From: Thalassia testudinum
Taxonomy: Eukaryota > Streptophyta > Magnoliopsida > Alismatales > Hydrocharitaceae
Direction of reading: 5' to 3'
Assembly: GCA_037157565.1 (NCBI GenBank)
Contig: JAZHRO010000012.1
Location: 62,673,501-62,737,500 of the forward strand
Length of the DNA: 64,000 nt
Part shown: in pieces, positions 35,760 to 47,600 of the stretch
Numbering within the stretch: position 1 is the first letter of the stretch
Layout of the letters: every line of letters begins with the position of its first letter
Made by a program: the position numbers and the translations under genes
The notes under the pieces: generated by a model
Databases searched by the model: none
What the model saw: only the letters and a program-made list of their open reading frames with translations
What the model was told of the DNA's origin: nothing

Positions 35760-36911
35760 TCAAAGAGGACCGAAGCCGGTCCGAGAAGACGTACCCGCGA
35801 AGAGCTCCGGATACCGCTCCCGCATTGCCGCCTCAGGCTCCCAGGTAGCCTCCTCGTACCGCTGGCTCCTCCACAAAATCTTTACCAGAGGTACTTGCTT
35901 TCGTCTCAAACTGCGGACGGCTCGGTCTAGAATCTGCACTGGCCGCTCCGGGTAGGTCAGGTCGTCACCCACCTCGACGCTCTCGTGACTCAGTACGTGA
36001 CTGGGATCGGCTACGTACTTCCGGAGGTTGGACACGTGGAACACGTCGTGCACACTAGAAAGCTGGGGAGGGAGGGCAAGCCTGTAAGCAACGGGTCCAA
36101 CCCATTCCAGGACCTCAAAGGGCCCCACAAACCTCGGTGCGAGCTTCTCTCTCACCCCAAACCGCTGCAGGCCCTTCATGGGCGAAACACGAAGAAAGAC
36201 GTGATCCCCAACCTCGAACTGCACCTTTCTGCGTTTCCGATCCGCGTAGCTCTTCTGTCTGCTCCTGACAGTGCGGAGTCGCCTGTGGATCTGCTCGACT
36301 ACCTCCTGACTCTGCCGGATCAACCTGGGGCCAACCTCCCACTTGGTCCCCACCTCAACCCAACTCAAGGGTGCCGTACACCTCCGTCCGTACAGAGCCT
36401 CGTAAGGAGCCATGCCGATGCTCGAGTGATAACTGTTGTTGTATGCAAACTCCGCCAGGGGCAGGTGCTCCTCCCAAGAGCCCCTCCAGCCCAGTACACA
36501 GGCACGCAAAAGGTCCTCAAGTGTCTGTATCGTGCGCTCGGACTGTCCGTCCGTCTGGGGGTGGTAAGCTGTACTAAACCTCAATCGCGTTCCCAGGGCC
36601 TGCTGAAACTCAGCCCAAAATCGGGACGTAAAGCGGGTATCCCGGTCGGATACGATCTCCCGTAGAACTCCGTGTAGTCGTACCACGTCACGGATATACC
36701 TCTCTGCCAACTGTGCTGGTCCCAAAGTGACTCGGATCGGTTGAAATCGTGCCGTCTTCGTCAGTCTATCCACAATTACACAGACAGCGTCGTGTCCTCG
36801 CTGGGTAACAGGTAAGCCCACCACCAAGTCCATGGTGATGCTCTCCCACTTCCACTCTGGCACTGGAAGCGGCTGTAGCGGCCCTGCAGGCCTCTGATGC
36901 TCGGCTTTCAC
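35760..36911 (-). pseudogene. Tekay integrase core and chromodomain
   Basis: 383 codons open. The reading after the stop at 36912 begins with KAEHQRPAGPLQPLPVPEW. The catalytic core shows MDLVVGLP, VIVDRLTKTARF (first Asp), SDRDTRFTSRFW (second Asp) and YHPQTDGQSERTIQTLEDLL (Glu). The C-terminal part has GPFEVLEWVGPVAYRLALP and then a chromodomain-like end (PVQILDRAVRSLRRKQVPLV, KILWRSQRYEEATWE), the Tekay type. Integrase joins the copy DNA to host chromatin; the chromodomain is thought to guide the site. It is separated from the zinc domain by a single TAG. Confidence 0.85.
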
Positions 36912-37301
36912 CTACTGGCACACTAAGCACTGCTGCACGAATTCACCCACATCCCGCTTCATCGCTCTCCACCAAAACTCGCGTCTCAAGTCGTGGTACA
37001 TCTTCGTGTTTCCGGGATGTATGGTGAATCTGGAATCGTGTGCCTCAGTCAGGAGCTCTCTCAACAGCTTCTCGTCCCTGGGAACGCACAACCGTCCCCT
37101 CAGGCGTAGCACCTGGTCTGTGAAAGAGAAGTCCCCTGGGTCTCCTGACAGTACTCTGTCGTGCAAGGACTGCAAGTACGGATAGGCCATCTGTCCTGTG
37201 ATGATGTGGTCTATCAGTTCTGGCCTAGTCTGTCGTGTCACCGTCACTACCCCACAGTGCCCCCGTAACTCCAGGGGTCGCCAACTGCCTACCTCCTCCA
37301 A
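36912..37301 (-). pseudogene. Tekay integrase zinc-binding domain
   Basis: The reading contains HPGNTKMYHDLRREFWW and CLVCQ, the HHCC zinc module of gypsy integrase, and ends at TAG (36912). The upstream codons link to RNase H through another stop region near 37302-37313. Confidence 0.8.
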
Positions 37302-37313
37302 AAGGCTCCAACT

Positions 37314-37820
37314 CTATAACTGTAAACTGGCCAAGTGTGTGGGCGCCTTACGGCTCAAGGCGTTAGCCACCACATTGGCCTTTCCCGGGTGGTAGGAGAT
37401 GCTGCAGTCGTAGTCCTTCAGGAGCTCCAACCAACGTCTCTGTCTCATGTTGAGCTCCTTCTGATCAAAAAGGTATCTGAGGCTCTTGTGATCTGTGAAA
37501 ATCTCGAAGGTCTCACCGTACAAGTAGTGCCTCCAGGTCTTCAGCGTGAAGACGACAGCTGCCAACTCTAGGTCGTGGGTAGGGTAGGTATGCTCATGGG
37601 GCTTCAGTTGCCGCGAAGCGTAAGCGACGACGTGACCCCTCTGCATGAGCACACCTCCTAACCCCTGCAAGGAGGCATCCGTGTACACAACGAACCCGCC
37701 ACTACTATCAGGGATGGTGAGCACGGGAGCCGAAGTCAACCTCTCCTTCAGCTCCTGAAAACACGCCTCACAGGCGTCTGTCCAAGTGAAGGGCACGTCC
37801 TTCCGGGTCAACTGTGTCAT
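37314..37820 (-). pseudogene. Tekay RNase H domain
   Basis: Reading with [36 protein letters not shown] (Asp of the active site), [30 protein letters not shown] (Glu) and [11 protein letters not shown] (Asp). It follows RT after a single TGA near 37845. This is the standard gypsy RNase H, which removes the RNA template. Confidence 0.85.
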
Positions 37821-37853
37821 AGGACGCGCAATCTGTGAAAAACCTCTGATGAA

Positions 37854-38990
37854 TCATCTGTAGTAGCCTGCCAGTCCTAGGAAACTACGAATCTCAGTGA
37901 CTGAACGCGGTCTCTCCCACCTGAGTACTGCCTCGACCTTGGCTGGATCCACCGCCAAGCCATCTCCAGAGATCACATGACCTAAGAAGGTCACCTCCCT
38001 CAACCAGAACTCGCACTTGCTGTATTTGGCGTACAGCCTACGTCGTCTCATAGTGTCCAGAACCATCCGCAAGTGTTGTCCGTACTGCGTCTGATATCTA
38101 GAATATATGAGTACATCATCTATGAAAACCACCATGAACTGGTCCAAGTACGGTCTAAACACTCGGTTCATCAGATTCATAAAAGCAGCGGGGGCATTGG
38201 TCAGCCCAAATGGCATGACTAAAAACTCGTAGTGTCCGTACCGGGTGCGGAAAGCTGTCTTGGAGACGTCGGTCTCCCTGATCCTCAACTGGTGGTATCC
38301 TAACCTCAAGTCGATCTTGGAGAACACCGTGGCACCCCGCAATTGGTCAAACAAGTCGTCGATCCTCGGCAGCGGATATCTATTCTTGATGGTGACCCTA
38401 TTCAGCTGTTGGTAGTCCACACAAAGGCGTAGGGTACCATCCTTCTTTTTCACAAACAGTACCGGGGCTCCCCAGGGAGGCGCACTAGGCCTCACGAAAC
38501 CCTTCTCCAAAAGGTCCTGCAACTGAGACTTAAGCTCTCGTAGCTCAAGCGGTGCCATCCTGTATGGCGCGGTGGAGATGGGGCTGGTCCCTGGTACTAG
38601 CGAGATCTCAAACTCGATCTCGCGCTCGAGCAGTAGTCCTGGTAACTCGTCTGAAAACACATCAGGGTACTCTCTGACCACCGGGATGCTCTGGAAGTCT
38701 GCCACAGGGCTGGGCTCTGCCACCATACAAGCTAGGAAGCCCTCACACCCCTGGCTCAAAAGTCTCGCCGCCCGAAGTGCTGAGATGCACCTGAAACCTC
38801 CGTCCACTGACTGTCCGTGAAACTCAAAAGAAGGCAACTCCGGAATGGAGAAGACGATCTTCCTCTCAAAACAATCTACCAAGGCGTGGTAAGCAGACAG
38901 CCAGTCCATCCCCAAAATCACTCCAAAATCCTCCATCTGTATCATAATCAGGTCAGCTGGCAAGCTATGTCCCCGACGCTGACCTCGCAA
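37854..38990 (-). pseudogene. Tekay protease end and reverse transcriptase
   Basis: Starts in the linker after protease ([16 protein letters not shown], a conserved gypsy box). RT motifs follow: [94 protein letters not shown], and the catalytic FIDDVLIYS. It ends with GLAGYYR at a TGA (37845-37853 region). The upstream frame differs by one base from the gag-protease ORF, the overlap lying at 38948-38990 around a GGGG run. Confidence 0.85.
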
Positions 38991-39865
38991 TCCGTGTACA
39001 CCTCTTCAGCTACAAACAGCTGACCACTCAGACCTCTGATTACTAACGGATTTTCTAACAGCATATAATCCTGGCCCAAACTAACTGCGAAACTGGCTGC
39101 GACAAACGAGTGCGTAGCGCCGGAATCGAAAAGTGTGTAAACGAGTCTGCCGGAAACTGAAACCATACCTGCCACTACCGAGCCCGAAGCTCTAGCATCC
39201 CTGTGTGTCAGGGCGTTGATACGCCCCTCAGCTCTAGGTGCGGACGAAGCAGCCACACTCTGCATTGGACGGGCAGGTGCTGGCCGGTACCCTCCTCGTG
39301 ACTGCTGTCCTCCTCCTCGCGCCTGGTAACCGCGGCCTCCTGTGCACCCTCCAGTGCTCTGCACGGGAAGTATCTGCTGACCTCCTGCCCTAGACGAGCA
39401 GTTCCTCCTGATGTGGCCCGGCTGGCCACACTGGTAACAGAGGGGAACCCGACTCCCGCCCTCAGTGGGTCCCTGCTGTCGGCTGGGCGGGGGTCCGATG
39501 CTGGCGACTGGCCCCTGTCGAGGGCCCCCAAAGGCCACTGATGGCCCTGCAAAATGTGACGGCTCTCCTGCGGATGCCACGTGTCTCCTTTGAGTTCTCC
39601 TAACACGCCTAGTGTGATGGCGGAAATCTCGTTCCACCACCAACTCCCCTGTCGTACGCTCGGAAGGGGGAGGAGGGGGTGGCGATGTGGGTGGAAGCTG
39701 AAATTCTTCTCGAACCACCTCTCGAATTAGTTGGACAAGGTCCGGAGACGGTATGCTCAGGAGAAGAGGAGGGGTAGTATGTACTCCAAGCCCGACACAT
39801 CTGTCCCTCGAGCCCCGACCTCGGCCGCGCCCGCGGCCCACCCTCCTAGTTTCACGACGAGGCAT
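38948..39865 (-). pseudogene. Tekay gag-protease ORF lacking the capsid region
   Basis: Starts MPRRETRRVGRGRGRGRGSR. A short N-terminal part is followed almost at once by a zinc knuckle CYQCGQPGHIRRNC (about residues 154-167) and the aspartic protease box VYTLFDSGATHSFVA. The roughly 200-residue capsid domain expected between them (retrotransposon gag family) is missing; the junction lies near ERDFRHHTRRV. The frame ends at 38948 after a one-base shift. Without a capsid this copy could move only with helper proteins. Confidence 0.8.
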
Positions 39866-40033
39866 CTCCTACAATGGAGACACGAAACAAAACGAAACAC
39901 ATCAATACGGAACGATACCTAATGAAAACGCCTAAGAGTTCATGTCAAAAGGTATGTTGTGGTGGCTACTCTAGCTATAGACATGTGAATTGGTTATTTT
40001 CCAGTCAGTTGATTCACTTCTCGGCACGGCCTT

Positions 40034-40045
40034 GCTCTGATACCA
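40034..40045 (-). other. Primer binding site of the Tekay element
   Basis: The minus strand reads TGGTATCAGAGC three bases after the LTR end, a perfect match to the initiator methionine tRNA site. Confidence 0.9.
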
Positions 40046-40048
40046 TCT

Positions 40049-42756
40049 TGTAACGGCCCGATTCCCGAGTCCCTACGAGACACGAGAACCGGACCGACTC
40101 GACTAATCCCAAGACCTAGTCGTTCAATGAGGAAGTAACCAAAAGAGCAGTAAAATAAATCACATTCAGCATGAATATAACTAACAGTAAGAAAATACAG
40201 CAGTAAGGAAAGAAACCACTACAGTATATACCACCACAACAGTAGAACAACATTCATAACATAATATGAACTGCAGGTAAAGAAAAGTACAGCGGTAACA
40301 AGAACTACTCACTACAGCGGAAACAAAAGGGGTATAAAAGAACAGTGGTAACTCTACTGGACCCTACTCGACCCAGCATCCTCTGCAGCTGCTGACCCTG
40401 GCTGCTCAACACCTAGTCCTGAAAAGTAACGAGTGTAACACGTCAGCAAAACGCTGAGTAGAGTGGCAACTAAAACAAAAGAAACAGTAGAGTGTACAGT
40501 AGCTGTTATGTCCTGTTACTTTCTTTATTTACGTCTTTCAATTGTCTCACGGTTTCATTTATTTCTCAGATCCTTCACTTGATCTCGAATGTTCCTCGTG
40601 GGAACGATCTTGATTGCAGTCTTTTCCGAACAGTAGAAGTAGCACGTGGTGCTCTCCTGGCCGGGAGAGTCCCCCGTGGTGATCCTACTCTCAGTCAACC
40701 ACCCCAAGGTCACGGACAGGCGTAACGGTGACTACGGCACGCGTGATAAACGCACAGGTAACTAACCCGCACTGGCACGTGGTCAGTCGTTTCCGTTAAC
40801 TGGTGCGCCCAAAGCACAGCACGGAACCAGTACAGGGCAGAGCCCTCTCAGTAACAGGGGTCCAACCCCTCCACAGTAACCAAACAGGGGCCTTGCCCCT
40901 CCACAGTCCGCGCACCCTCGCCTGACTACCCTGGTTTGCCCAGTGGGCCTAACAAGTCGATGTAGGAGGCTAGCAGAAACCCCGGGGCCCGTGGGGTAGC
41001 TAGTACCTCCCTACACTAGTAGCTCTCCTCGGTACTACGTACACGAGGGCCAGCAAGTCGGTACAAAGTGGCCAGTCCTAACCCCGGGTCCCTGGGGCGG
41101 CTGGCTCCGCTCTTCACTAAACAGGTACAGGTACTTCCCTTGGTACTACGTACCCAAGAGACAGCACACTACCACGTCTTTCTTTCTCAGTTCCATTCCT
41201 TTCTCTTTCCAGGAGTTCCACTCCTAATTCCCCGTAGGGTTCCAGTTCTTTTAACTCAGCACATTCAGGTTTCACCTTTCCAGTTTCACGTTCATACATC
41301 CCATATTCTCAGACATGCTCATTTATTCATAATAGGCAGCTGTTAAACAAATTTACAGGTAACTATTATTTCCTTTCCACATTTTCCAAGACTGCAGTAT
41401 TCATATATTCCACTAGTTCTTCCCATCCTAGGATTCATGCCATACCCTAGGATCTATCATACAATCTAGTTTTCCAGCCCTAGGATTCATGCAGCACCCT
41501 AGGATCTACCATTCATTCTAGTTTCTCATTCCTAGGATTCATGCAATGTCCTAGGTTCTATTTATGGTTCCATAATTTAACAGATTATACTAATAAACTT
41601 AAAAGCCACTCTACAGGTTACGACAGGCGTACTGGGGGCGTGGTCGGGAATCCCGCGTACCTCCGCAACCCCCGAGAGTGCAACGGAACGGGGTCCTATC
41701 ACAAGAATCAAACACAAGGAGTTTCTCAAAGCAGTATACAACTGTTGTAGACGGGTAGAGGATTTAATTCCGAAAAGCACGCAACTCGAAACGTGGAAAA
41801 CAGACTCTGAACGGGCCCTAAACGGGTCGAAAACGACGAAACAGTGCAAAATCAGACGTTTGGAACTTCTTCCAGACGTCTTAATAATGGGGATCAGATG
41901 GTACCTTGTCCTGCGTGGTCTCTCAGACGTCCAGAAGCCTGCGAGGGCGTCTGGCCTAGTTCCCAGACGTCCGATGGTCACCCCGGACGTCTGGAAGTCG
42001 TTCCCGTCGTCTGACACTGCAGCCAGACGTCTGATTCGCGTTGGATGGCGAACCCAGAACTTGCGCGTACCCATTTCTCTCTCTCAGTACGGACGGCCAA
42101 AGAAAAGGAAGAAGGTATGAAAATAACTTACCTTTCAGACGTCTGGACCGTACTCCAGACGTCTTCCAAGTCGTCTGGTTGGAAACCCAGACGTCAGATT
42201 CTGGAAAAACTTCTAGAATCAGAGCGCGACTTGCCCTCCGCCCGCGACGCACGGCCGCGCTGCGACTCGTCCGCCTGCTGCTCGAGCTGCAGCAGGCCTC
42301 CCGCGTCACCCCGCGTCTGCTGCTCCCCCACCGGCCGGCTCTAGCAGCCCCGGCAAGCTCGCCCTCATGGCCGAGCGCCTCCTCTTCTCGCGCAGCACCT
42401 CCCCCCCACACTCGCCGCGGCTGCCACCGCCGCCGCTCGCTCACTTGCGCTCGCACTCGCGCACCGGTTGGAAGGAGAAGAGGAAGGGGGCGGAGGTGAG
42501 AGTGAGGGCGAGGCTTTTTAAAGCCGCGCGGGGAGAGAAAGAGAGAGAGAGCGAGAGAGAGGGGCGCAGCTTGCGCCCGCAAGAGGGAGAGGGAAAAAGA
42601 GAGGGGGGGTGCGTTCGCAGGTCTGCGCGCTCAGGCGCGCAGATGAAACCGCGCGTGTCGAAAAAAATTGAATCCCAGACGTCTGGAAGGGGTTCCAAAC
42701 GTCTGGTCCGACGTCTGGGCCACCTCCCAGACGTCTGAAGCCGCGTGTTCGTAACA
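40049..42756 (-). repeat. 5' LTR of the Tekay-type element
   Basis: Collinear with 32998-35675, with scattered differences and a few small indels (for example an extra CAGACGTCTG-bearing piece near 42690-42715). On the minus strand a CTTTAAAAAGCC block near 42514-42525 is a possible TATA-like element. CAGACGTCTG arrays lie at 41850-42195 and 42675-42740. Confidence 0.9.
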
Positions 42757-42761
42757 CATGT

Positions 42762-44468
42762 CAGAGGAAGCAAAGACCAGATCCACTTCGCCCGCTCCTT
42801 CCTTGCTGGGATGAGATCGCTCCTTGAATGTTGGTCTTTAATGGCCACGTAGCTGTTGCGAAGAGGGCCATGGATTCCCTGCAAAAAAAAAGAAAAGAAT
42901 AAAAATAAATAATTAAATGATTGGTTATTTATGCACAAAACCTCATAGAATACCTAAAATGCATGTAATGTGTAGAATGCACACTAAATTAAAATGCAAA
43001 CTTACTTAAAGACTAAGCTAATGCGTGCTATCTTAATTAAAAATCTAATTTACATATGAATAAGATGCGTGAAGAAAATCTATAATTAATGTATTTACAT
43101 CCTAATGCATACTAAATAAATGTTACAATTATCTTAATGTATAGGCATTAGCATACTTAAATAGCCTACAAATATGGGCTAATCAAATGCCTCCATGCCT
43201 AGTTTTTGCTGGTCCCTAGCAAATTCAAGCATGACTTAATATTCCAAGTTATCCAGGCTAACTCAATTACCTTTTCATAGAAATTAGGTTAAACTATCTA
43301 ACTCTAGATCATAAGGTACCTAAGTATTTGCTAAGTTATAAACTAGGTCGGCTAAGAACAAATTACAGACACAGGTTTCTTTGATTTCTAACTCTACCCT
43401 AGGGTTTATTGGTCCCAGAGATTAAAGCATTCGTTCATGTACATTGATCTGATTTATTTGAGGTTGGTATGTTTGCCAAGAGAGCAAGAGAGATTTTTTT
43501 TTTAAATATATATATATATTTGTATGATTCCTCTAAGTCTAATCTTGGATCAGCTATCAACACGAACTGTGTCGGATTCATTGTCTCCATCACCAAATCT
43601 TAAAGGGTGCCTGGCTTTCGATGCTTCAAGATAACATCGCCCATAGCGACCCTAAGAACTCCTGGCAATCGATACTTCGAGATAGTATCGCCCATGGATT
43701 TCTTAAGCGAATTCAAACCTGTGGCAATCGACACTTTGAGATGGGGCCGCCCATGGTACTTGAATCGCACAATGCACTTACACTCCCCCATTAGGATGGA
43801 TATCCTAAGAGATAAGTGCCGAGGAGGTGACATGTTATCATCGCATCATCAAGGTGAGCATATACTCTACCACTCGTGCGGCAGAAACTTATCCAATCAA
43901 GTTGTGTTTTCAAGCTTCTCCTAAGTCAGAACTAAGAGAATCAAATTTTCTTCAAGAAAGGAATTAAGGTGATCACTATTTACACAAGACCAAGTGTGTG
44001 TGATGTGGACGCTTAGGTTACGAGGACCCGTAAATCAAAAGCTAGAAAAAGACACCAGGTATTGCCTAGCCTTTAACTCAATCCCTAGCTTTCCTTCCTC
44101 AACCTCCTGAGGAATGGTCCGCAACTTAACTCCTACTTGAGTTTTTAAGTCCAAATGGACCCTAGAGTTCTAAAATCAGTAGTTCAACCCTAGCTTCTAT
44201 AATTAGGCACCTAAAGTCAGCTAAGCAAACCTAAAGTCTTGGTCTCATGCCTAAAAAGGCAGAGCCCAGTCGGTTAAGCATAACAATATATATATATATA
44301 TATGTTTTATTACTTTTTTTTATGCAATAAGCATGCATAAATGCAAAATATAGACATACTATAAACAAATGCCTTAGGTCCTATTCCCCATGCCTGGCTC
44401 AAACAATGTCCTCATTGGAAGTAAAATAGCCAAGGGAAGATGTTACCTGAGGCAGAGAATGACAGGAG
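42762..44468 (-). other. Athila 3' LTR remainder and 3' noncoding/env-position region
   Basis: Right of the Tekay element the Athila LTR resumes (TCAGAGGAAGCAAAGACC). Its inner boundary could not be placed because the other LTR copy is truncated before this part. A strong splice-acceptor-like stretch on the minus strand (pyrimidine run, then TTGCAG, near 42880-42900) is present. The rest up to the integrase stop holds no large ORF, a threefold repeat at 43605-43760 and simple TA runs (43505-43520, 44287-44303). Confidence 0.5.
43605..43760 (-). repeat. Three imperfect tandem units in the Athila 3' region
   Basis: A unit of about 55-70 bp with the order GGCAATCGATACTTCGAGAT then ATCGCCCATGG occurs three times with drift. 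On the minus strand an open frame reads related blocks (MGDTISKYRLPG, MGDVILKHRKPG), so the repeat could once have been coding. Confidence 0.6.
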
Positions 44469-44630
44469 CTAGGGCTCCTCAAGAGTGACCTCGTCAACCA
44501 AATGGCCATCCAACGTAATATATGGTTTCAACCGTTGGCCATTGATAGTAAAGGGTGTTGCTGAAGATGAGGGACTCTTAATCTCCACAGCCCCATGCGG
44601 AGACACTTTAGTGATTATGTATGACCCATA
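44469..44630 (-). pseudogene. Athila integrase C-terminal piece
   Basis: The minus strand reads YGSYIITKVSPHGAVEIKSP and TINGQRLKPYI, the end of an Athila integrase, stopping at 44469. It is the continuation of the integrase reading that breaks off at 49582; the solo LTR 44631-49581 lies between them. Confidence 0.75.
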
Positions 44631-47600
44631 TGATGAGTGGCTACTCATCATGGTTAAAAAGCTGAAGTTAAGCTAAACATTGGGTCAAACAACATCAAGT
44701 TAACAGATAAAAAGGGCTAAGTGTGGGAATCAAAGAAAAAGACCTAAAACTTTGATTCTGTGTTAAAATTGCATAATTACGTCATAAAATAAGATATTCT
44801 GAAGATAAAGGTCAAATGGTGATCCAAGCGTTAATTGAACACATAAACAAGTTTAAAAATTAAAATCAAAAGTACAATTAATTTCTTAAATGTTCAATTG
44901 AGCACATATAAAAATTTGAAGGCATTTGAACATCATTAAGGCCTTGAAACATAGAGTTTACACTTAGGTCCTTCATGCATCACGTTCTCTTCTCTAGAAA
45001 TCCCTTTTGGACCTCTTTGCAACCTGCAGGGACCCCTTTGAAATCCCTCAGGGTCCGTCCTGTTACAATTTCCTCCACTTATGGGCCTACGTACAATTTT
45101 TCTACCCCTTCGTGAAGGGGTTCTCCCTACAATTTTTCCAACATTTCGTTGCCACCTGCCGTTCTTCACATGCACTGTAGCGCGCGAAGAACAGGGCAGA
45201 TCTTGGTCGTTCACTCTCTCGTGATCTTGATCTGCAGCTCGATTTGAATCGAAGCTTCGCGCGAAGTGGCTCACGCGCTCACCCTTCTCCCTAGATCCCA
45301 TCCTACGGTCAGTTTTTGAGTTGGCAAACTGTGCGCCCCTCTCCTCTCATCCTTGCCGCCGGTTGCTTCATCGATTATTTTCACCCGCGCGGTGATCTGA
45401 GCCACTGATTTTGCTACTTAAGCACCTCAGTGGTCGCGCGCTCGCGGGATCGCTCTCTCCTACATCTCTTAGCGATCATTTGTCCACTCCAACCTCTCCT
45501 CCCCATCAATTCCTTGATTTCACAGCCACTGGTTGTGAAACCACCGACTTCTATTCGACCTCCTTGTCGCTAAGGACCACGTAGCACCTGAGGATGACCC
45601 AGAAGCTTCACTAGCAGGCTTTCCCTCTGCTGGAGTCAACTCCTTCTCTTCTTCCTCCTTAGCCACCGACTAAGGACCCATAGGTCTCATTCTTCCTGTT
45701 AGAGTAGATTTAATATTTTGCAGATTAGTTGTAACTATAGTTAAGTAGATTAGCAGTAGAATTAGAGTAATTATAGTGTTTAATTCAATTGTTCTCTTAG
45801 ATTAGCTGTAGCAGTAGAAGTAGCATAGAGTCACCCCCCCCCTCACCTCCTCTGATCATTCCAGATCAGAGGGGATGGTTCATACATCCATTTTTCATAA
45901 GATTTCTCCCTCTTCATATTTTCCATATCGCTTCTGATTCTTGCGATTTATTTCTCGCAATTCACCCACTCATCTGACCTAATTTCATATCTGATTATCT
46001 TCTGATATTAGATATGAAATTGGCGTCAAAAACCATGTTAGGGGTTTCTCACTCATCTCATGTTTTGTCACAAAGCCCCTGATTTGAGCTAAAAAGTGAT
46101 CAGTTTGTCGGATTTTTCATTAACTCAGATTTCAAAGATTTTTACTCCATTGGGTTTTGAATGCTTTGATCTTACAAACTGAGGAGTTTGATTCTTATTC
46201 ATTGATTGGCAAGGAATCTAAGATGTTTCTAATGTCAGAATTCATCTCAGAAGAGTCATAATCTGATCTAAGTTTTTATAAAGATTTTTATGCATTGAAT
46301 GCACGATAGAGCTAAGGAAAATCACTTTGGTGATTTGAGGTTCTATCTTGTATGCATGAGCTGTTTATTAGAGGCAATGATGATTGTCAACCTAAGGAGT
46401 TCTCAATACTCCTTAAGGTTCCAGAATCTGGGATTTGAATTGATGATTTAAATTGACTGATTTAACTCCTTCTACATGCTGTCTATGGCATTAGAAAGAG
46501 TTAGATTAGCTTTACTTCTAATTTGATTTGATGAGATTTTTATTGACAAAGGTTCTTGAGTTTGAGTTGTAATTTTGAGTGTTTTTTATGAGAACTAAAA
46601 CCCTTGTCAGATGGGGTTGAGGGAATTTCTGAGTTAGGCTTTATGTGTTTTAATCCCAGATTCATAGCAAATTGCTGTAATTGCAGCTATATTCCCTTCC
46701 TTGCTACAGACCTGTTTTCATTCCAGATGGAGTAACTGCAGCAGTAGTTAAGCTGTCTGGAATTCAATCTGGTTTGATGCATTGGTTGGAGTCAGCAGCT
46801 TCAGCTGCTGTTGATGTTTGTTGCTGCTGCGATTGTTCATTGCAGCTGCTGTTGTGATGCTGCTGCTGCTGGGTTGAGTTCCATCAGTAGTTGATCTGAA
46901 TTCTAGGACAGTAGGTCTTAGGTTTAGTTGTTGAAATATCTGACTGATGTATAAAGTTGTGTTTAACTGTTACACGAGCTTTCCTGTATTATAATTGATT
47001 TTTAACATCCTTTGAATGCTTGTAATTCTGTTTTAAATCCTTTGTCAGCTAACTGTTAAGCCTGACTGTCCATTAAGTGAAACTAGTTGAAATATACATT
47101 GATTTGCATGGTTTATTTCATATGTCTCTTCTATATATTATACTGACTATATTCAAGGCAGCTCATTTTTTTTAGACTCCTTAAGATCCATTCTAGGCCT
47201 TAACACACTTAGAAAATCCTTCTTTGGCCTAGAATGTGCTTCATTGGTAAATACATAAAAACTATATAAAAACTCTAAAAAATTAAAATAAAATTGTCTG
47301 ATTGAAGATCAGATAGTTTTCTAACTACATACCAAGTATCATGATATGTAAAACCCCTGACTTGGCATAATTTGCCAGTCGACGAATCTGTATACTATAG
47401 AACTTAATAAAAGAAGTTAAACCTAAAAACACCAAAAACATCTCTTTCTCCTCATCCAATTCTTTTCCTCTCATCTCTTACCTCCATAACATGTATAAAA
47501 ATCATAAAAAGTGAAAATTTCCAAAAATACCCAAAAATACTTTGTATATTAAGTATATTCTTGTAAATATAAGCTTTATATTAAGTTATATATGTAAATA

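Larger units (their letters stand above)
32998..42756 (-). mobile_element. Complete Tekay-type chromovirus (Ty3/gypsy), target duplication CATGT
   Basis: Two LTRs of 2678 bp (32998-35675) and 2708 bp (40049-42756), a perfect initiator-tRNA primer site and a pol with chromodomain are present. CATGT occurs at 32993-32997 and 42757-42761, a perfect target duplication, so the ends are exact. Pol order is protease, RT, RNase H, integrase, chromodomain, as in Ty3/gypsy. The capsid part of gag is absent, and pol has one frameshift and two stops. LTRs look very similar to each other, so this is one of the younger insertions, sitting inside the Athila 3' LTR. Confidence 0.9.

Noticed and set aside
35985..36665. 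226-codon plus-strand ORF over the Tekay integrase
   Set aside because: Antisense to a well recognised integrase reading on the minus strand.
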